Source: CAYMTT01 sp964393465
GTDB taxonomy: Bacteria > Patescibacteriota > Minisyncoccia > Minisyncoccales > MHMH01
Length of the DNA stretch: 19,280 bases
Assembly (NCBI GenBank): GCA_964393465.1
Contig: CAYMTT010000014.1
Coordinates: forward strand, 1-19,280
Direction: 5' to 3'
Part shown: in pieces, positions 6,395 to 13,655 of the stretch
How positions within the stretch are numbered: position 1 is the first letter of the stretch
How the letters are laid out: each line of letters starts with the position of its first letter
Position numbers and translations under genes: made by a program
The notes under the pieces: generated by a model
What the model saw: only the letters and a program-made list of their open reading frames with translations
What the model was told of the DNA's origin: nothing
Database searches by the model: none

Positions 6395-8122
6395 ATGGAT
6401 TTAATAAACAAACTCTTAAAAGAGAAAATAATCGATAAGAGGACGGCCAGTTCCCTGGAATACGAGGTTAAGGTTTCCGGAAAAAGGCCCGAGGAGGTGG
6501 TTCTTGACAGGGGAGATGTCAACGAGGACTTTCTTTTCAAATTGAAAAGCAAGGAATTGAACATTCCCTTAAAGACGGTCGTTCCAGAAGACATCCCTTT
6601 GGAGATTTTAGAGCTTATTCCCCACGATTCGGCAAAGTATTACAGGATGATTCCCTTGGCCAAAAAAGAAAAGACCCTGGAAGTGGGCATGGTAGATCCA
6701 GAAGACTTGAAAGCCAGAGAAGCCTTGAAGTTCCTGGCTCGGAGGGGAGGGTTCGACTACAAGGTTTTTTTGATAACCCAGAGCGATTTCAAAGCCCTTT
6801 TGAAGCAGTACCAGACCCTTAAAAAAGAAGTCAAAAGGGCTCTGGAAGATTTGGAAAAGGAATTAACGACTACCGGCCCCGCCAAAAAGACCGTTGAGAA
6901 AAAGGAAGAATTTGGAAAGATGGCAGAAGAGGCCCCCGTTACCAAAGTGGTGGCCGTAATGCTAAGGCACGCGGTCGAAGGAAAGGCATCGGACATCCAC
7001 ATAGAGCCTACCAAAAAAGAGTTGCGGGTGAGAATGAGAATGGACGGCCTTTTGCGCCCGACTTTGTTTCTGCCTTTAAAAATACATCCGGCCGTAACCG
7101 CCCGGATCAAGATTCTGGCCAATTTGAAAATAGACGAGACCAGGATTCCCCAGGACGGAAGGTTCAGCACCAACTTCGAAGGGAAAAACATCGATTTCAG
7201 GGTTTCCACTTTTCCGACCACTCTAGGAGAAAAAGTGGTGATCAGGGTGCTCAATCCCATGGAAGGGGTGAAAAAATTCGAAGATTTGGGTCTGGAAGGT
7301 AGGAATATGGACGTGATCAAGGGGGCTTCGGAAAGATCCTACGGCTTGATTCTGGCTACCGGACCCACAGGTTCCGGTAAAACAACCACGCTGTATGCCG
7401 TTTTGAACCGCTTAAACCAGGAGGGAGTGAATATCACCACTTTGGAAGATCCTGTCGAATACTACGTCGGGGGGATCAACCAATCTCAGGTCAAGCCCGA
7501 AATCGGATATACTTTTGCCAGAGGTTTGAGGCATATCTTAAGGCAGGATCCCGACATTATCATGGTGGGGGAGATTCGTGACGAGGAAACCGCCGCTTTG
7601 GCAATACACGCGGCTCTGACCGGACACATTGTCTTGTCCACTCTGCACACCAACAGCGCCCTGGGAGTCATTCCGCGTCTGATCGACCTGCAAGTGGCCC
7701 CCTTTCTTATTCCTTCCAGTTTGAGCGTTTCCATAGCCCAGAGGCTGGTGAGAGTGCTTTGTCCTCACTGCAAAAAGAAAGTGGCCCCCAACAAAAGAGT
7801 AAGAGATATGATTAAAGAGGAAATGGACAAGCTTCCTCCGAAAATCAAAGAAAAGATAAAGCTGCCCAAAGTCCCGAGCGTTTACAAGCCCCAAGGATGC
7901 AAGAAATGCAAGGATGAGGGGTATATTGGAAGAATAGCCCTTTTTGAAGTTCTGGAAATGACCCCTCAATTATCCGAAATGGTTTTGGAGGAGCCTTCCG
8001 AAAGCAAGATAAAGCAGGAAGCCGACCGCCAAGGAATGATTACCATGAAGCAGGACGGAATCTTAAAAGCCTTGGACGGCGTGACCAGCATAGAGGAAGT
8101 GATCAGGGTTTCCGAAACCTAG
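6395..8122 (+). CDS. pilB: Type IV pilus extension ATPase PilB
   Basis: A 575-residue hexameric secretion ATPase that powers pilin polymerisation from the cytoplasmic side. An N-terminal MshEN/T2SSE-N domain covers about residues 1-150, followed by a linker and the ATPase core. Visible motifs: Walker A GPTGSGKT (323-330), Asp box TTLEDPVEY (348-356), Walker B DIIMVGEIRD (387-396), His box HIVLSTLHTN (411-420), and the zinc tetracysteine C456/C459/C502/C505 that separates PilB/GspE from PilT. The start is ATG 6395, directly after the previous stop; an upstream in-frame ATG at 6305 would overlap that gene by 90 bases. No Shine-Dalgarno is seen. All catalytic residues are intact. Confidence 0.95.
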   Translation: MDLINKLLKEKIIDKRTASSLEYEVKVSGKRPEEVVLDRGDVNEDFLFKLKSKELNIPLKTVVPEDIPLEILELIPHDSAKYYRMIPLAKKEKTLEVGMVDPEDLKAREALKFLARRGGFDYKVFLITQSDFKALLKQYQTLKKEVKRALEDLEKELTTTGPAKKTVEKKEEFGKMAEEAPVTKVVAVMLRHAVEGKASDIHIEPTKKELRVRMRMDGLLRPTLFLPLKIHPAVTARIKILANLKIDETRIPQDGRFSTNFEGKNIDFRVSTFPTTLGEKVVIRVLNPMEGVKKFEDLGLEGRNMDVIKGASERSYGLILATGPTGSGKTTTLYAVLNRLNQEGVNITTLEDPVEYYVGGINQSQVKPEIGYTFARGLRHILRQDPDIIMVGEIRDEETAALAIHAALTGHIVLSTLHTNSALGVIPRLIDLQVAPFLIPSSLSVSIAQRLVRVLCPHCKKKVAPNKRVRDMIKEEMDKLPPKIKEKIKLPKVPSVYKPQGCKKCKDEGYIGRIALFEVLEMTPQLSEMVLEEPSESKIKQEADRQGMITMKQDGILKALDGVTSIEEVIRVSET

Positions 8123-8142
8123 ATAACAATTAAATCTTTTTT

Positions 8143-9210
8143 ATGCCGGAATTCGACCTAAAAAACTTATTGGACCAAACTATTGAAGCCCAGGCTTCCG
8201 ATTTGCACTTGTCCGCCGGGCATCCTCCGGTTCTGAGGATCCACGGCACCCTGGTTCCTCTTTTCAAAAAGCAGGTACTAAGTTACAAGGACACCGAAAG
8301 CCTGGCCAGGGCTTTAATGACCCAGGAGCAGTTCCAGAGGTTTTTGGAGCAAAAAGAAATAGACTTTTCCTACAGCTTCGAGGCAAAGGCCAGATTCAGG
8401 ATTAATATTTTTTTCCAGAGGAACAGCATATCCTGCGCCCTTCGTTTGATTCCTGCCCAAGTTCCCTCCATTGAGGATTTGGGGCTTCCTCCGATTTTGC
8501 ACGAGTTTACCAAAGCTTCCCAGGGGTTTGTTTTGGTTACCGGGCCTTCCAGCCACGGAAAAAGCACCACTTTGGCCGCTTTAATAGAAGAGATAAACAA
8601 GCTGAGAGCCGACCACATCGTTACTATCGAAGACCCGATAGAATATATTTTTAAGGATAAGAGGTCCATAGTCGACCAGCGCGAGGTTTTTCAGGACACC
8701 AATAGCTTCTCCACCGCTTTGAGATCCACTTTCCGCCAAGACCCGGATGTCATTATGGTGGGGGAAATGAGGGATTTGGAGACCATGTCCACTGCCATTA
8801 CCGCGGCAGAAACCGGGCATTTGGTTTTTGCCACCCTGCACACGAACTCCGCTTCCCAGACCATTCACAGAATAGTCGATTCTTTTCCGCCAGGACAGCA
8901 GGGCCAAGTGAGGGCCCAGTTGTCGGGCTCCCTTTTGGGAGTGGTTTCCCAGAGGCTGGTGCCCAGGATAAAGGGGGGATTGGTTCCCGCCTGCGAAATA
9001 CTGCTTTCCAATTCGGCCGTGGCCAACCTCATCAGAGAAGGCAAGACCCATGAAATACCTTTTGTCATAGACACTTCCGGAGAAAGCGGCATGATTTCCC
9101 TGAACAGGTCCCTTTCCATGCTGATTAAGAACAAGGAGATTTCCTTGGAGAACGCTTTGAATTATTCCTCGAACCCGGCCGAGCTGAAGATGCTTATGAA
9201 AAAAAGATAA
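8143..9210 (+). CDS. pilT: Type IV pilus retraction ATPase PilT
   Basis: A 355-residue hexameric ATPase that disassembles the pilus. N-terminal PAS-like domain with ASDLHLSAGHPPVLRIHG (18-35), then the ATPase core: Walker A GPSSHGKS (134-141), Asp box TIEDPIEY (161-168), Walker B DVIMVGEMRD (202-211), His box HLVFATLHTN (226-235). The C-terminal ANLIREGK...GMISLNRSL (294-323) is the PilT signature, and the zinc cysteines of PilB are absent, which rules out a second extension motor. The Walker A loop departs from the usual GPTGSGKS but keeps all GxxxxGK(S/T) positions. No Shine-Dalgarno. Between pilB and pilC, so extension and retraction motors are co-transcribed. Confidence 0.95.
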   Translation: MPEFDLKNLLDQTIEAQASDLHLSAGHPPVLRIHGTLVPLFKKQVLSYKDTESLARALMTQEQFQRFLEQKEIDFSYSFEAKARFRINIFFQRNSISCALRLIPAQVPSIEDLGLPPILHEFTKASQGFVLVTGPSSHGKSTTLAALIEEINKLRADHIVTIEDPIEYIFKDKRSIVDQREVFQDTNSFSTALRSTFRQDPDVIMVGEMRDLETMSTAITAAETGHLVFATLHTNSASQTIHRIVDSFPPGQQGQVRAQLSGSLLGVVSQRLVPRIKGGLVPACEILLSNSAVANLIREGKTHEIPFVIDTSGESGMISLNRSLSMLIKNKEISLENALNYSSNPAELKMLMKKR

Positions 9211-9213
9211 ACC

Positions 9214-10419
9214 ATGAAGTTCAATTATCAGGCCAGAAATCAAAAAGGGGAGGTCCAGACAGGATCGATAGAGGCCTCTTCAAAGAAAAACGCCCTTTCG
9301 ATTCTTCAGAGGCACCAGCTTTACGTTACCTACATCGAACAGGAATCTTCTCAGCCTTTTTACGCAAAAAAGATAGATTTGTTCGGCAGGGTCAACCAGA
9401 AGGACATTGTCATTTTTTCCCGGCAATTGAGCTTGATGTTCGACGCCAAAATATCTCTGATGGAGTCTTTGCAGGCCTTGGGCGCCCAAACAAAGAAACG
9501 CAAGCTCAAGGAAACCATAATGGCCATAGCCGAGGACGTGGAAGGGGGAACGCCCTTTTCCGTGGCTCTGGCCCGCTTCCCCAAGCTTTTTTCTTCTTTC
9601 TATATAAACGTCATAAAGGCCGGGGAGGCTTCCGGCACCCTTTCCAAAAGCCTCGAGTATCTGGCAGAGCACATGGAAAGAGAGTACGACCTCAATTCAA
9701 AGGTGAAAGGGGCGTTAACCTATCCTGCCCTGATAGTGGCGGTGGTGGTGGGAGTGCTTTTTCTGCTGATGTTCTTTGTCATTCCCAATCTGGCCACTGT
9801 GTTAACCGCCAACAACCAGGAGCTTCCCTTCCTTACCAGGGTGGTTATAGGAAGCTCGGGCTTTATTAGAAGCTGGGGCTGGACAATACTCCTGGCTTTT
9901 ATAGGATTGGGAATCTTGTTTTACAGGTATTTGAAGACTCAGCACGGAAAAGAGAATTTCGACAGGTTCATTTTGAAAGTTCCCTTGGTCGGAAAATTCA
10001 TGAAGCTCATTTACGTCACCCGCTTTGCAGAAAACCTTTCCACTTTGGTTAAGGGAGGAATTCCCATAATCCAAGCCCTGGACATTTCCAGGGGAGTGGT
10101 GGGCAACAAGGTTTACAAGGACATTCTGGCAGAAACCAAAGAAGAGGTAAAAAGAGGGGAAAAGATAAGCAAAGTCATTTCCAAGTACCCGAATCAATTC
10201 CCTCCCTTGCTGGTTCAGATGATTTCCGTGGGAGAGAGGACCGCCACCATCGACAAGAGCTTGATGAGCGTTGTTAGTTTCTACCAAAAAGAGGTCAACA
10301 GAGGGATAGACGAGCTTTTAAAGCTGCTCGAGCCCTTATTGGTCATGACTCTCGGTTTGATAGTGGGAGGACTGATGGCCTCTGTAATGATGCCTCTTTA
10401 CCAGATGAGCACCGTTTAA
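9214..10419 (+). CDS. pilC: Type IV pilus inner-membrane core protein PilC
   Basis: A 401-residue GspF-family polytopic protein on which pilin is added or removed; PilB and PilT act through it. Two T2SSF repeats are visible, one starting near residue 68 (FSRQLSLMFDAKISLMESL) and one near 270 (RFAENLSTLVKGGIPIIQAL). Membrane helices lie at about 170-193, 222-240 and 372-396. The N-terminal FNYQARNQKGEVQTG is typical. The length is normal. It begins three bases after pilT without a Shine-Dalgarno. Its stop codon is part of the first copy of a 12-base direct repeat in the pilin promoter region. Confidence 0.95.
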   Translation: MKFNYQARNQKGEVQTGSIEASSKKNALSILQRHQLYVTYIEQESSQPFYAKKIDLFGRVNQKDIVIFSRQLSLMFDAKISLMESLQALGAQTKKRKLKETIMAIAEDVEGGTPFSVALARFPKLFSSFYINVIKAGEASGTLSKSLEYLAEHMEREYDLNSKVKGALTYPALIVAVVVGVLFLLMFFVIPNLATVLTANNQELPFLTRVVIGSSGFIRSWGWTILLAFIGLGILFYRYLKTQHGKENFDRFILKVPLVGKFMKLIYVTRFAENLSTLVKGGIPIIQALDISRGVVGNKVYKDILAETKEEVKRGEKISKVISKYPNQFPPLLVQMISVGERTATIDKSLMSVVSFYQKEVNRGIDELLKLLEPLLVMTLGLIVGGLMASVMMPLYQMSTV

Positions 10420-10448
10420 GTTTTCCACATAGTTGACGTTTAAGTTTT
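10413..10448 (+). repeat. Direct repeat in the pilin promoter region
   Basis: CGTTTAAGTTTT occurs exactly at 10413-10424 and 10437-10448, 24 bases apart start to start. The first copy includes the pilC stop codon and runs into the DnaA-box-like TTTTCCACA (10421-10429). The second ends four bases before the -10 element. The position suits a regulator-binding site. Confidence 0.55.
10421..10429 (+). promoter_or_regulatory. DnaA-box-like nonamer in the pilin promoter region
   Basis: TTTTCCACA fits TTWTNCACA and lies just upstream of the -35 region of the pilin promoter. It is identical to the nonamers at 3836 and 17366. Confidence 0.35.
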
Positions 10449-10458
10449 GTGATATAAT
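10433..10458 (+). promoter_or_regulatory. Extended -10 promoter of the major pilin gene
   Basis: TATAAT at 10453-10458 preceded by TGA gives an extended -10 (10450-10458). TTGACG at 10433-10438 resembles a -35 element, but the spacer is only 14 bases, so recognition probably depends on the extended -10. The predicted leader is about 65 bases. Confidence 0.7.
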
Positions 10459-10499
10459 GGAAGCAGTAAAAATTTAAAAGGTCGATTACCAAAAAGAAC

Positions 10500-10517
10500 A
10501 ATTAATAGCTATTAATT
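10500..10517 (+). repeat. Perfect palindrome in the pilin leader
   Basis: AATTAATAGCTATTAATT is an 18-base perfect palindrome ending 12 bases before the pilin start codon. In RNA it can form a seven-pair hairpin with an AGCU loop directly before the initiation region; in DNA it could bind a dimeric regulator. Confidence 0.6.
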
Positions 10518-10529
10518 ATTCCCACTAAT

Positions 10530-10991
10530 ATGTTACAGTATTTTTCAAGGAAGCATCGAGGTTTTACCTTGATCGAGTTATTGGTGGTTATCGCCATTAT
10601 AGGTATTTTGGCTTCAATCGTTTTGGTTTCAATGGGAGGGGCCAGAAGGTCGGCCAGGGACGCCACCCGAAAGGCTGATATGCGCCAAATAGTGACAGCC
10701 CAGGAAATGTATTACGGTAACAACGACCAATATTACACCGCAGCTGCTTACCCCGACTCCATTTCCGACGGCACCAACACCTATATGGCTTCCACTCCCG
10801 ACGATCCGGGTTCTTTGACCTACGGCTGGATTGACAATACCGGAGACGAGCAGAAATTCTGCGCCTATGCAGAATTGGAAGAGGATTCCGCTACAGCCGG
10901 CAATGAATTTTACTATGTTGCTGCCCACTGCGGAAACTTTAATCTCGACCAGGCAGATCCTCCCGCCACATTGGCCGGATGCTGTCCGTAA
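10530..10991 (+). CDS. pilA: Type IV major pilin (prepilin)
   Basis: A 153-residue prepilin, the likely main pilus subunit. The leader is ten residues plus G11, cleaved before F12 (RG|FTLIELLVVIAIIGI), with E16 as the Glu5 of the mature protein and the canonical hydrophobic assembly helix (about 12-36). The globular part carries four cysteines (C111, C134, C151, C152), the last two adjacent at the C-terminus, which could form a disulfide-bounded D region. It is called the major pilin because it has its own extended -10 promoter, a long leader and a terminator, unlike the four minor pilin genes downstream. No Shine-Dalgarno precedes ATG 10530. Confidence 0.88.
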   Translation: MLQYFSRKHRGFTLIELLVVIAIIGILASIVLVSMGGARRSARDATRKADMRQIVTAQEMYYGNNDQYYTAAAYPDSISDGTNTYMASTPDDPGSLTYGWIDNTGDEQKFCAYAELEEDSATAGNEFYYVAAHCGNFNLDQADPPATLAGCCP

Positions 10992-11012
10992 TCCCCGTTT
11001 GATTTGAAAGAG

Positions 11013-11046
11013 GGCTCCGTCTTTTTTGGGCGGAGTTCTTTTTTTT
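11013..11046 (+). terminator. Intrinsic terminator after the pilin gene
   Basis: CTCCGTC (11015-11021) pairs with GGCGGAG-type sequence (11029-11035, one G-T pair) around a T-rich loop, followed by a run of T broken by one C (11036-11046). Confidence 0.8.
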
Positions 11047-11047
11047 G

Positions 11048-11056
11048 TGCTAAAAT
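11048..11056 (+). promoter_or_regulatory. Extended -10 promoter of the pilD operon
   Basis: TGC followed by TAAAAT (11051-11056). The pilD start codon begins six bases after the -10 element, where transcription would start, so the message is predicted to be leaderless. Confidence 0.6.
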
Positions 11057-11062
11057 GGAAAA

Positions 11063-11818
11063 ATGGAGTGCGAATTTCTTTTTAATTTATTCTTTTTCTT
11101 TCTGGGGCTGGCAGTGGGCAGCTTTTTGAACTGCGCAATTTACCGGTTGGAAACCGGGGGCAGCTTTCTGAAAGGGAGGTCTTTTTGCCCCCATTGTTCC
11201 CATGTTTTGGGCTTTTGGGATTTGATTCCCGTTCTGAGCTTCCTTTTTTTGAGGGGCAGATGCAGGTACTGCAAAAAAAGAATATCTTTCCAGTATCCCT
11301 TGGTGGAGATTTCTTGCGCTTTTTTGTTTTTGCTGGTGTTCAATTTTCAATATTCCTTGTTCGGCTTTCTTATTGTTCCTTTCCTGATTTTTATTTTCGT
11401 CTACGACTTAAAGCACTATTTGATTCCCGACCAGGCTGTTTTCCCGGCTCTGCTTTTGGCTCTTTCGTGGAGGGTTTTTCTTTTCTGGAAGTTCGGTATT
11501 GATTTTGATTTTTTCCTGGCTTTTTTGCCCGCTTTATTCTTTTTGCTCCTTATTCTTTTTTCCAAGGGCAGATGGATGGGAACGGGGGATTTTTTTCTCG
11601 CTTCGCTGATGGCCTTGATTCTGGGCTGGCCCGATACGCTGGCAGCTTTCTTTTTAGCTTTCTTTACAGGTGCTATAATGGGAATAGGGCTGATTCTGCT
11701 TGGTAAAAAGAGATTGAAATCGGAATTGCCTTTCGGACCTTTTTTGGTCGCAGGCACCCTTGTTTCCCTTTTTTGGGGGACGGAGATCATTAACTGGTAT
11801 TTGAATTTTATCTCATGA
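11063..11818 (+). CDS. pilD: Prepilin peptidase (leader peptidase / N-methyltransferase family)
   Basis: A 251-residue polytopic aspartic protease that removes prepilin leaders before the conserved F(+1); bifunctional members also methylate the new N-terminus. The cytoplasmic zinc-binding cysteines C42/C45 and C67/C70 (CPHC, CRYC) are intact. The catalytic aspartates are expected at D115 (YDLKHYLIPD) and D176 (GTGDFF, the GxGD motif). About seven or eight membrane helices are evident. First gene of an operon with four minor pilins, its own substrates, and ligA. The start ATG at 11063 coincides with the predicted transcription start. The stop overlaps the next gene by four bases (ATGA). Confidence 0.93.
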   Translation: MECEFLFNLFFFFLGLAVGSFLNCAIYRLETGGSFLKGRSFCPHCSHVLGFWDLIPVLSFLFLRGRCRYCKKRISFQYPLVEISCAFLFLLVFNFQYSLFGFLIVPFLIFIFVYDLKHYLIPDQAVFPALLLALSWRVFLFWKFGIDFDFFLAFLPALFFLLLILFSKGRWMGTGDFFLASLMALILGWPDTLAAFFLAFFTGAIMGIGLILLGKKRLKSELPFGPFLVAGTLVSLFWGTEIINWYLNFIS

Positions 11819-12324
11819 AAAAAGGATTCACCATAGTCGAGCTGGTGGTGGTAACCTCAATAATAGCCTTGATGAGCACTTTGGTTATGGCCAATTACAG
11901 GGTTGGAGGAAAAACCTTGGCTTTGCAGCGTTCCGCTTACAAGCTGACCCAGGATCTGAGAGGGGCTCAGGAAATGGCAATGTCGGCCCAGGAGGTTTCC
12001 GGCAGCGTACCTTACGGATTCGGCATATATTTCGATCAGACTTCCCCGGAATACTACAAGCTTTTTGCCGATCTCGACGGGGACAAGGCTTGGGACGGAG
12101 AGGGAGAGAATATCGAGATTTTCCAGCTAGAGAAAGAGGTCCAGATATCCGGTTTGTCTCCGACTTCGGCTTTCAGCATCGTTTTCACTCCGCCCGACCC
12201 CATCGTCTGGATTAACGGGGTCTCCTCGGGGGCAGAATCCAGGATAAACCTTTCTTTAAAGGACGGCTCCGGTGAACAGCGGACGGTTTTTATCAACACG
12301 GCCGGTTTGATAACTATAGAATAA
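11815..12324 (+). CDS. Minor pilin, GspH/FimT-like
   Basis: A 169-residue prepilin-like protein with a very short leader, MKKG|FTIVELVVVTSIIALMS, meeting the peptidase consensus (G at -1, F at +1, E at +5). The N-terminal helix is followed by LTQDLRGAQEMAMSAQ and a beta-rich globular part, the layout of GspH/FimT pseudopilins that help initiate the pilus tip. Acidic stretches (LDGDKAWDGEGENIE) occur in the middle. It overlaps pilD by four bases and is followed by the PilV-like gene after one base. Confidence 0.8.
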   Translation: MKKGFTIVELVVVTSIIALMSTLVMANYRVGGKTLALQRSAYKLTQDLRGAQEMAMSAQEVSGSVPYGFGIYFDQTSPEYYKLFADLDGDKAWDGEGENIEIFQLEKEVQISGLSPTSAFSIVFTPPDPIVWINGVSSGAESRINLSLKDGSGEQRTVFINTAGLITIE

Positions 12325-12325
12325 A

Positions 12326-12793
12326 ATGAAGTCTTTCAGCCTTATAGAAGTCATAGTGGCCATTTTCATCATTACCGTGGGAGCGGGAGGGGCTTTCGCT
12401 TTGATGCAGCAGAATCTGGCTTTTTCTTCGGTTTCTTCTTCGAAGCTTACAGCTTCCTATTTGGCCCAGGAGGGAATAGAAGTTATCAGGAACATCAGGG
12501 ATACCAATTACTTGGAAGGATCAGCTTGGGACGACGGAATCGTAGCTTCGACTGACTACCGCCTGGATTACAGAAGCACTTCTTTCCCCGATTCGACTTG
12601 TCCGGGGGACCATTTGAAATACGAGAGCGGGCATTACGTTTGTTCTTCCGATTCTTCAGGCAAATTCCAGAGGGAAATTTCGGTTTCCAAGCCCGAAGCG
12701 GGAAAAATGATAGTTTCCGTAGAAGTGAGCTGGAGGGAAAGGGGGAGAACCAACAAGGTAAATGCGGAAACGGAATTATATAATTGGAGATAA
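12326..12793 (+). CDS. Minor pilin, PilV/GspI-like
   Basis: A 155-residue protein with the N-terminal pilin helix FSLIEVIVAIFIITVGAGG and then SYLAQEGIEVIRNIRDTN, the AxEGIE(x)VRN(x)RD segment common in PilV-type minor pilins. Glu at +5 is present. The residue before the cleavage site is serine (MKS|FSLIE) instead of the nearly invariant glycine. Two cysteines (TCPGD, YVCSS) may pair. The gene lies between GspH-like and PilW-like genes with one-base gaps, so its job in a tip or priming complex is inferred from context. Confidence 0.78.
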   Translation: MKSFSLIEVIVAIFIITVGAGGAFALMQQNLAFSSVSSSKLTASYLAQEGIEVIRNIRDTNYLEGSAWDDGIVASTDYRLDYRSTSFPDSTCPGDHLKYESGHYVCSSDSSGKFQREISVSKPEAGKMIVSVEVSWRERGRTNKVNAETELYNWR

Positions 12794-12794
12794 A

Positions 12795-13313
12795 ATGAAA
12801 AGATTTAAAAAAGGTTTCAGTCTGGTGGAAATGACGGTGGCCGTCGGGATTTTTACCTTTGTGGTAACCTCGGCCAGCGGGCTGTTCGTTATGGGTTTGA
12901 AAGCCCAGAGGCAGTCATTGGCCTTACAGCTTGCGCTCGACCAGACTTCTTATGTTACAGAATACATATCCCGGTCAGTGAGGATGGCCAAAAAAGACGA
13001 TGATATTGGTACTTGTACGGGGACTGCCAAGGCCAATTATGCCTTTTCCGGGCAGTGCCTGCAATTCAAAGGATACGACGACCTTTGCCGCCAATTCTGC
13101 CTGCAGGAAGGAAGATTGGTTAACGAGAACGGAGAATATTTGACTTCGGCCGATCTGGAAGTTTCCTCTTTCATAGTCAATCTGACGGGAGAAACCCAGG
13201 ATGACGACATCCAGCCGAAAGTAACCCTTTTTATGGAGGTAGGATTCCAAGGCCAGTCGAAGGTCAAAATACAGACTACAATTAGCCAAAGAAATCCCGA
13301 TGTCAAAAGATAG
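12795..13313 (+). CDS. Minor pilin, PilW/GspJ-like
   Basis: A 172-residue prepilin-like protein with leader MKRFKKG and cleavage before FSLVEMTVAVGIFTFVVTS, with Glu at +5. The region after the helix (LALDQTSYVTEYISRSVRMA) matches the GspJ/PilW style, and four cysteines occur between about residues 75 and 106. ATG 12795 is preferred to an upstream in-frame ATG at 12762, which lies inside the previous gene and would give an over-long leader. It starts one base after the previous stop and overlaps the next gene by 14 bases. Confidence 0.78.
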   Translation: MKRFKKGFSLVEMTVAVGIFTFVVTSASGLFVMGLKAQRQSLALQLALDQTSYVTEYISRSVRMAKKDDDIGTCTGTAKANYAFSGQCLQFKGYDDLCRQFCLQEGRLVNENGEYLTSADLEVSSFIVNLTGETQDDDIQPKVTLFMEVGFQGQSKVKIQTTISQRNPDVKR

Positions 13314-13653
13314 CAGACAAAAAGGAACCGCCCTGTATCTTGCCATTTTGATTATGGCCGTGTTGCTGGCAGCCAGCCTCGGCCTGCACAGCATTTTGAA
13401 AAGCCAGTTCCAAATGGTCAGATCCATGGGTTATTCTGTCATAGCTTTTTACGCCGCCGACGCCGGGATAGAAAAAGTTTTGATCGGAAGGGAAACCCCC
13501 TCGGATATTCCCGAAACCTCCCTTTCCAACGGAGCCAGCTATCAGGTGACCGTTCAATCTTCCGGAGCGGGAGGGTGCACGGCCGATCATTACTGCATAA
13601 CTTCTGTGGGCAAATACCATGGAACCCGGAGAGCCATTGAAGTGCTTTATTAG
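13300..13653 (+). CDS. Minor pilin, PilX-like
   Basis: A 117-residue protein beginning MSKDSRQKG then TALYLAILIMAVLLAASLGL, matching the PilX N-terminal type (short basic leader, G, then a long hydrophobic helix lacking both F at +1 and Glu at +5). AFYAADAGIEKVL follows, the (Y/F)xAxxGIE segment seen in PilX-like proteins. The C-terminus has two cysteines (GGCTADHYCIT). Its start lies inside the end of the PilW-like gene (14-base overlap), and ligA begins two bases after its stop. PilX homologues act in pilus priming and function. Confidence 0.72.
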   Translation: MSKDSRQKGTALYLAILIMAVLLAASLGLHSILKSQFQMVRSMGYSVIAFYAADAGIEKVLIGRETPSDIPETSLSNGASYQVTVQSSGAGGCTADHYCITSVGKYHGTRRAIEVLY

Positions 13654-13655
13654 TT

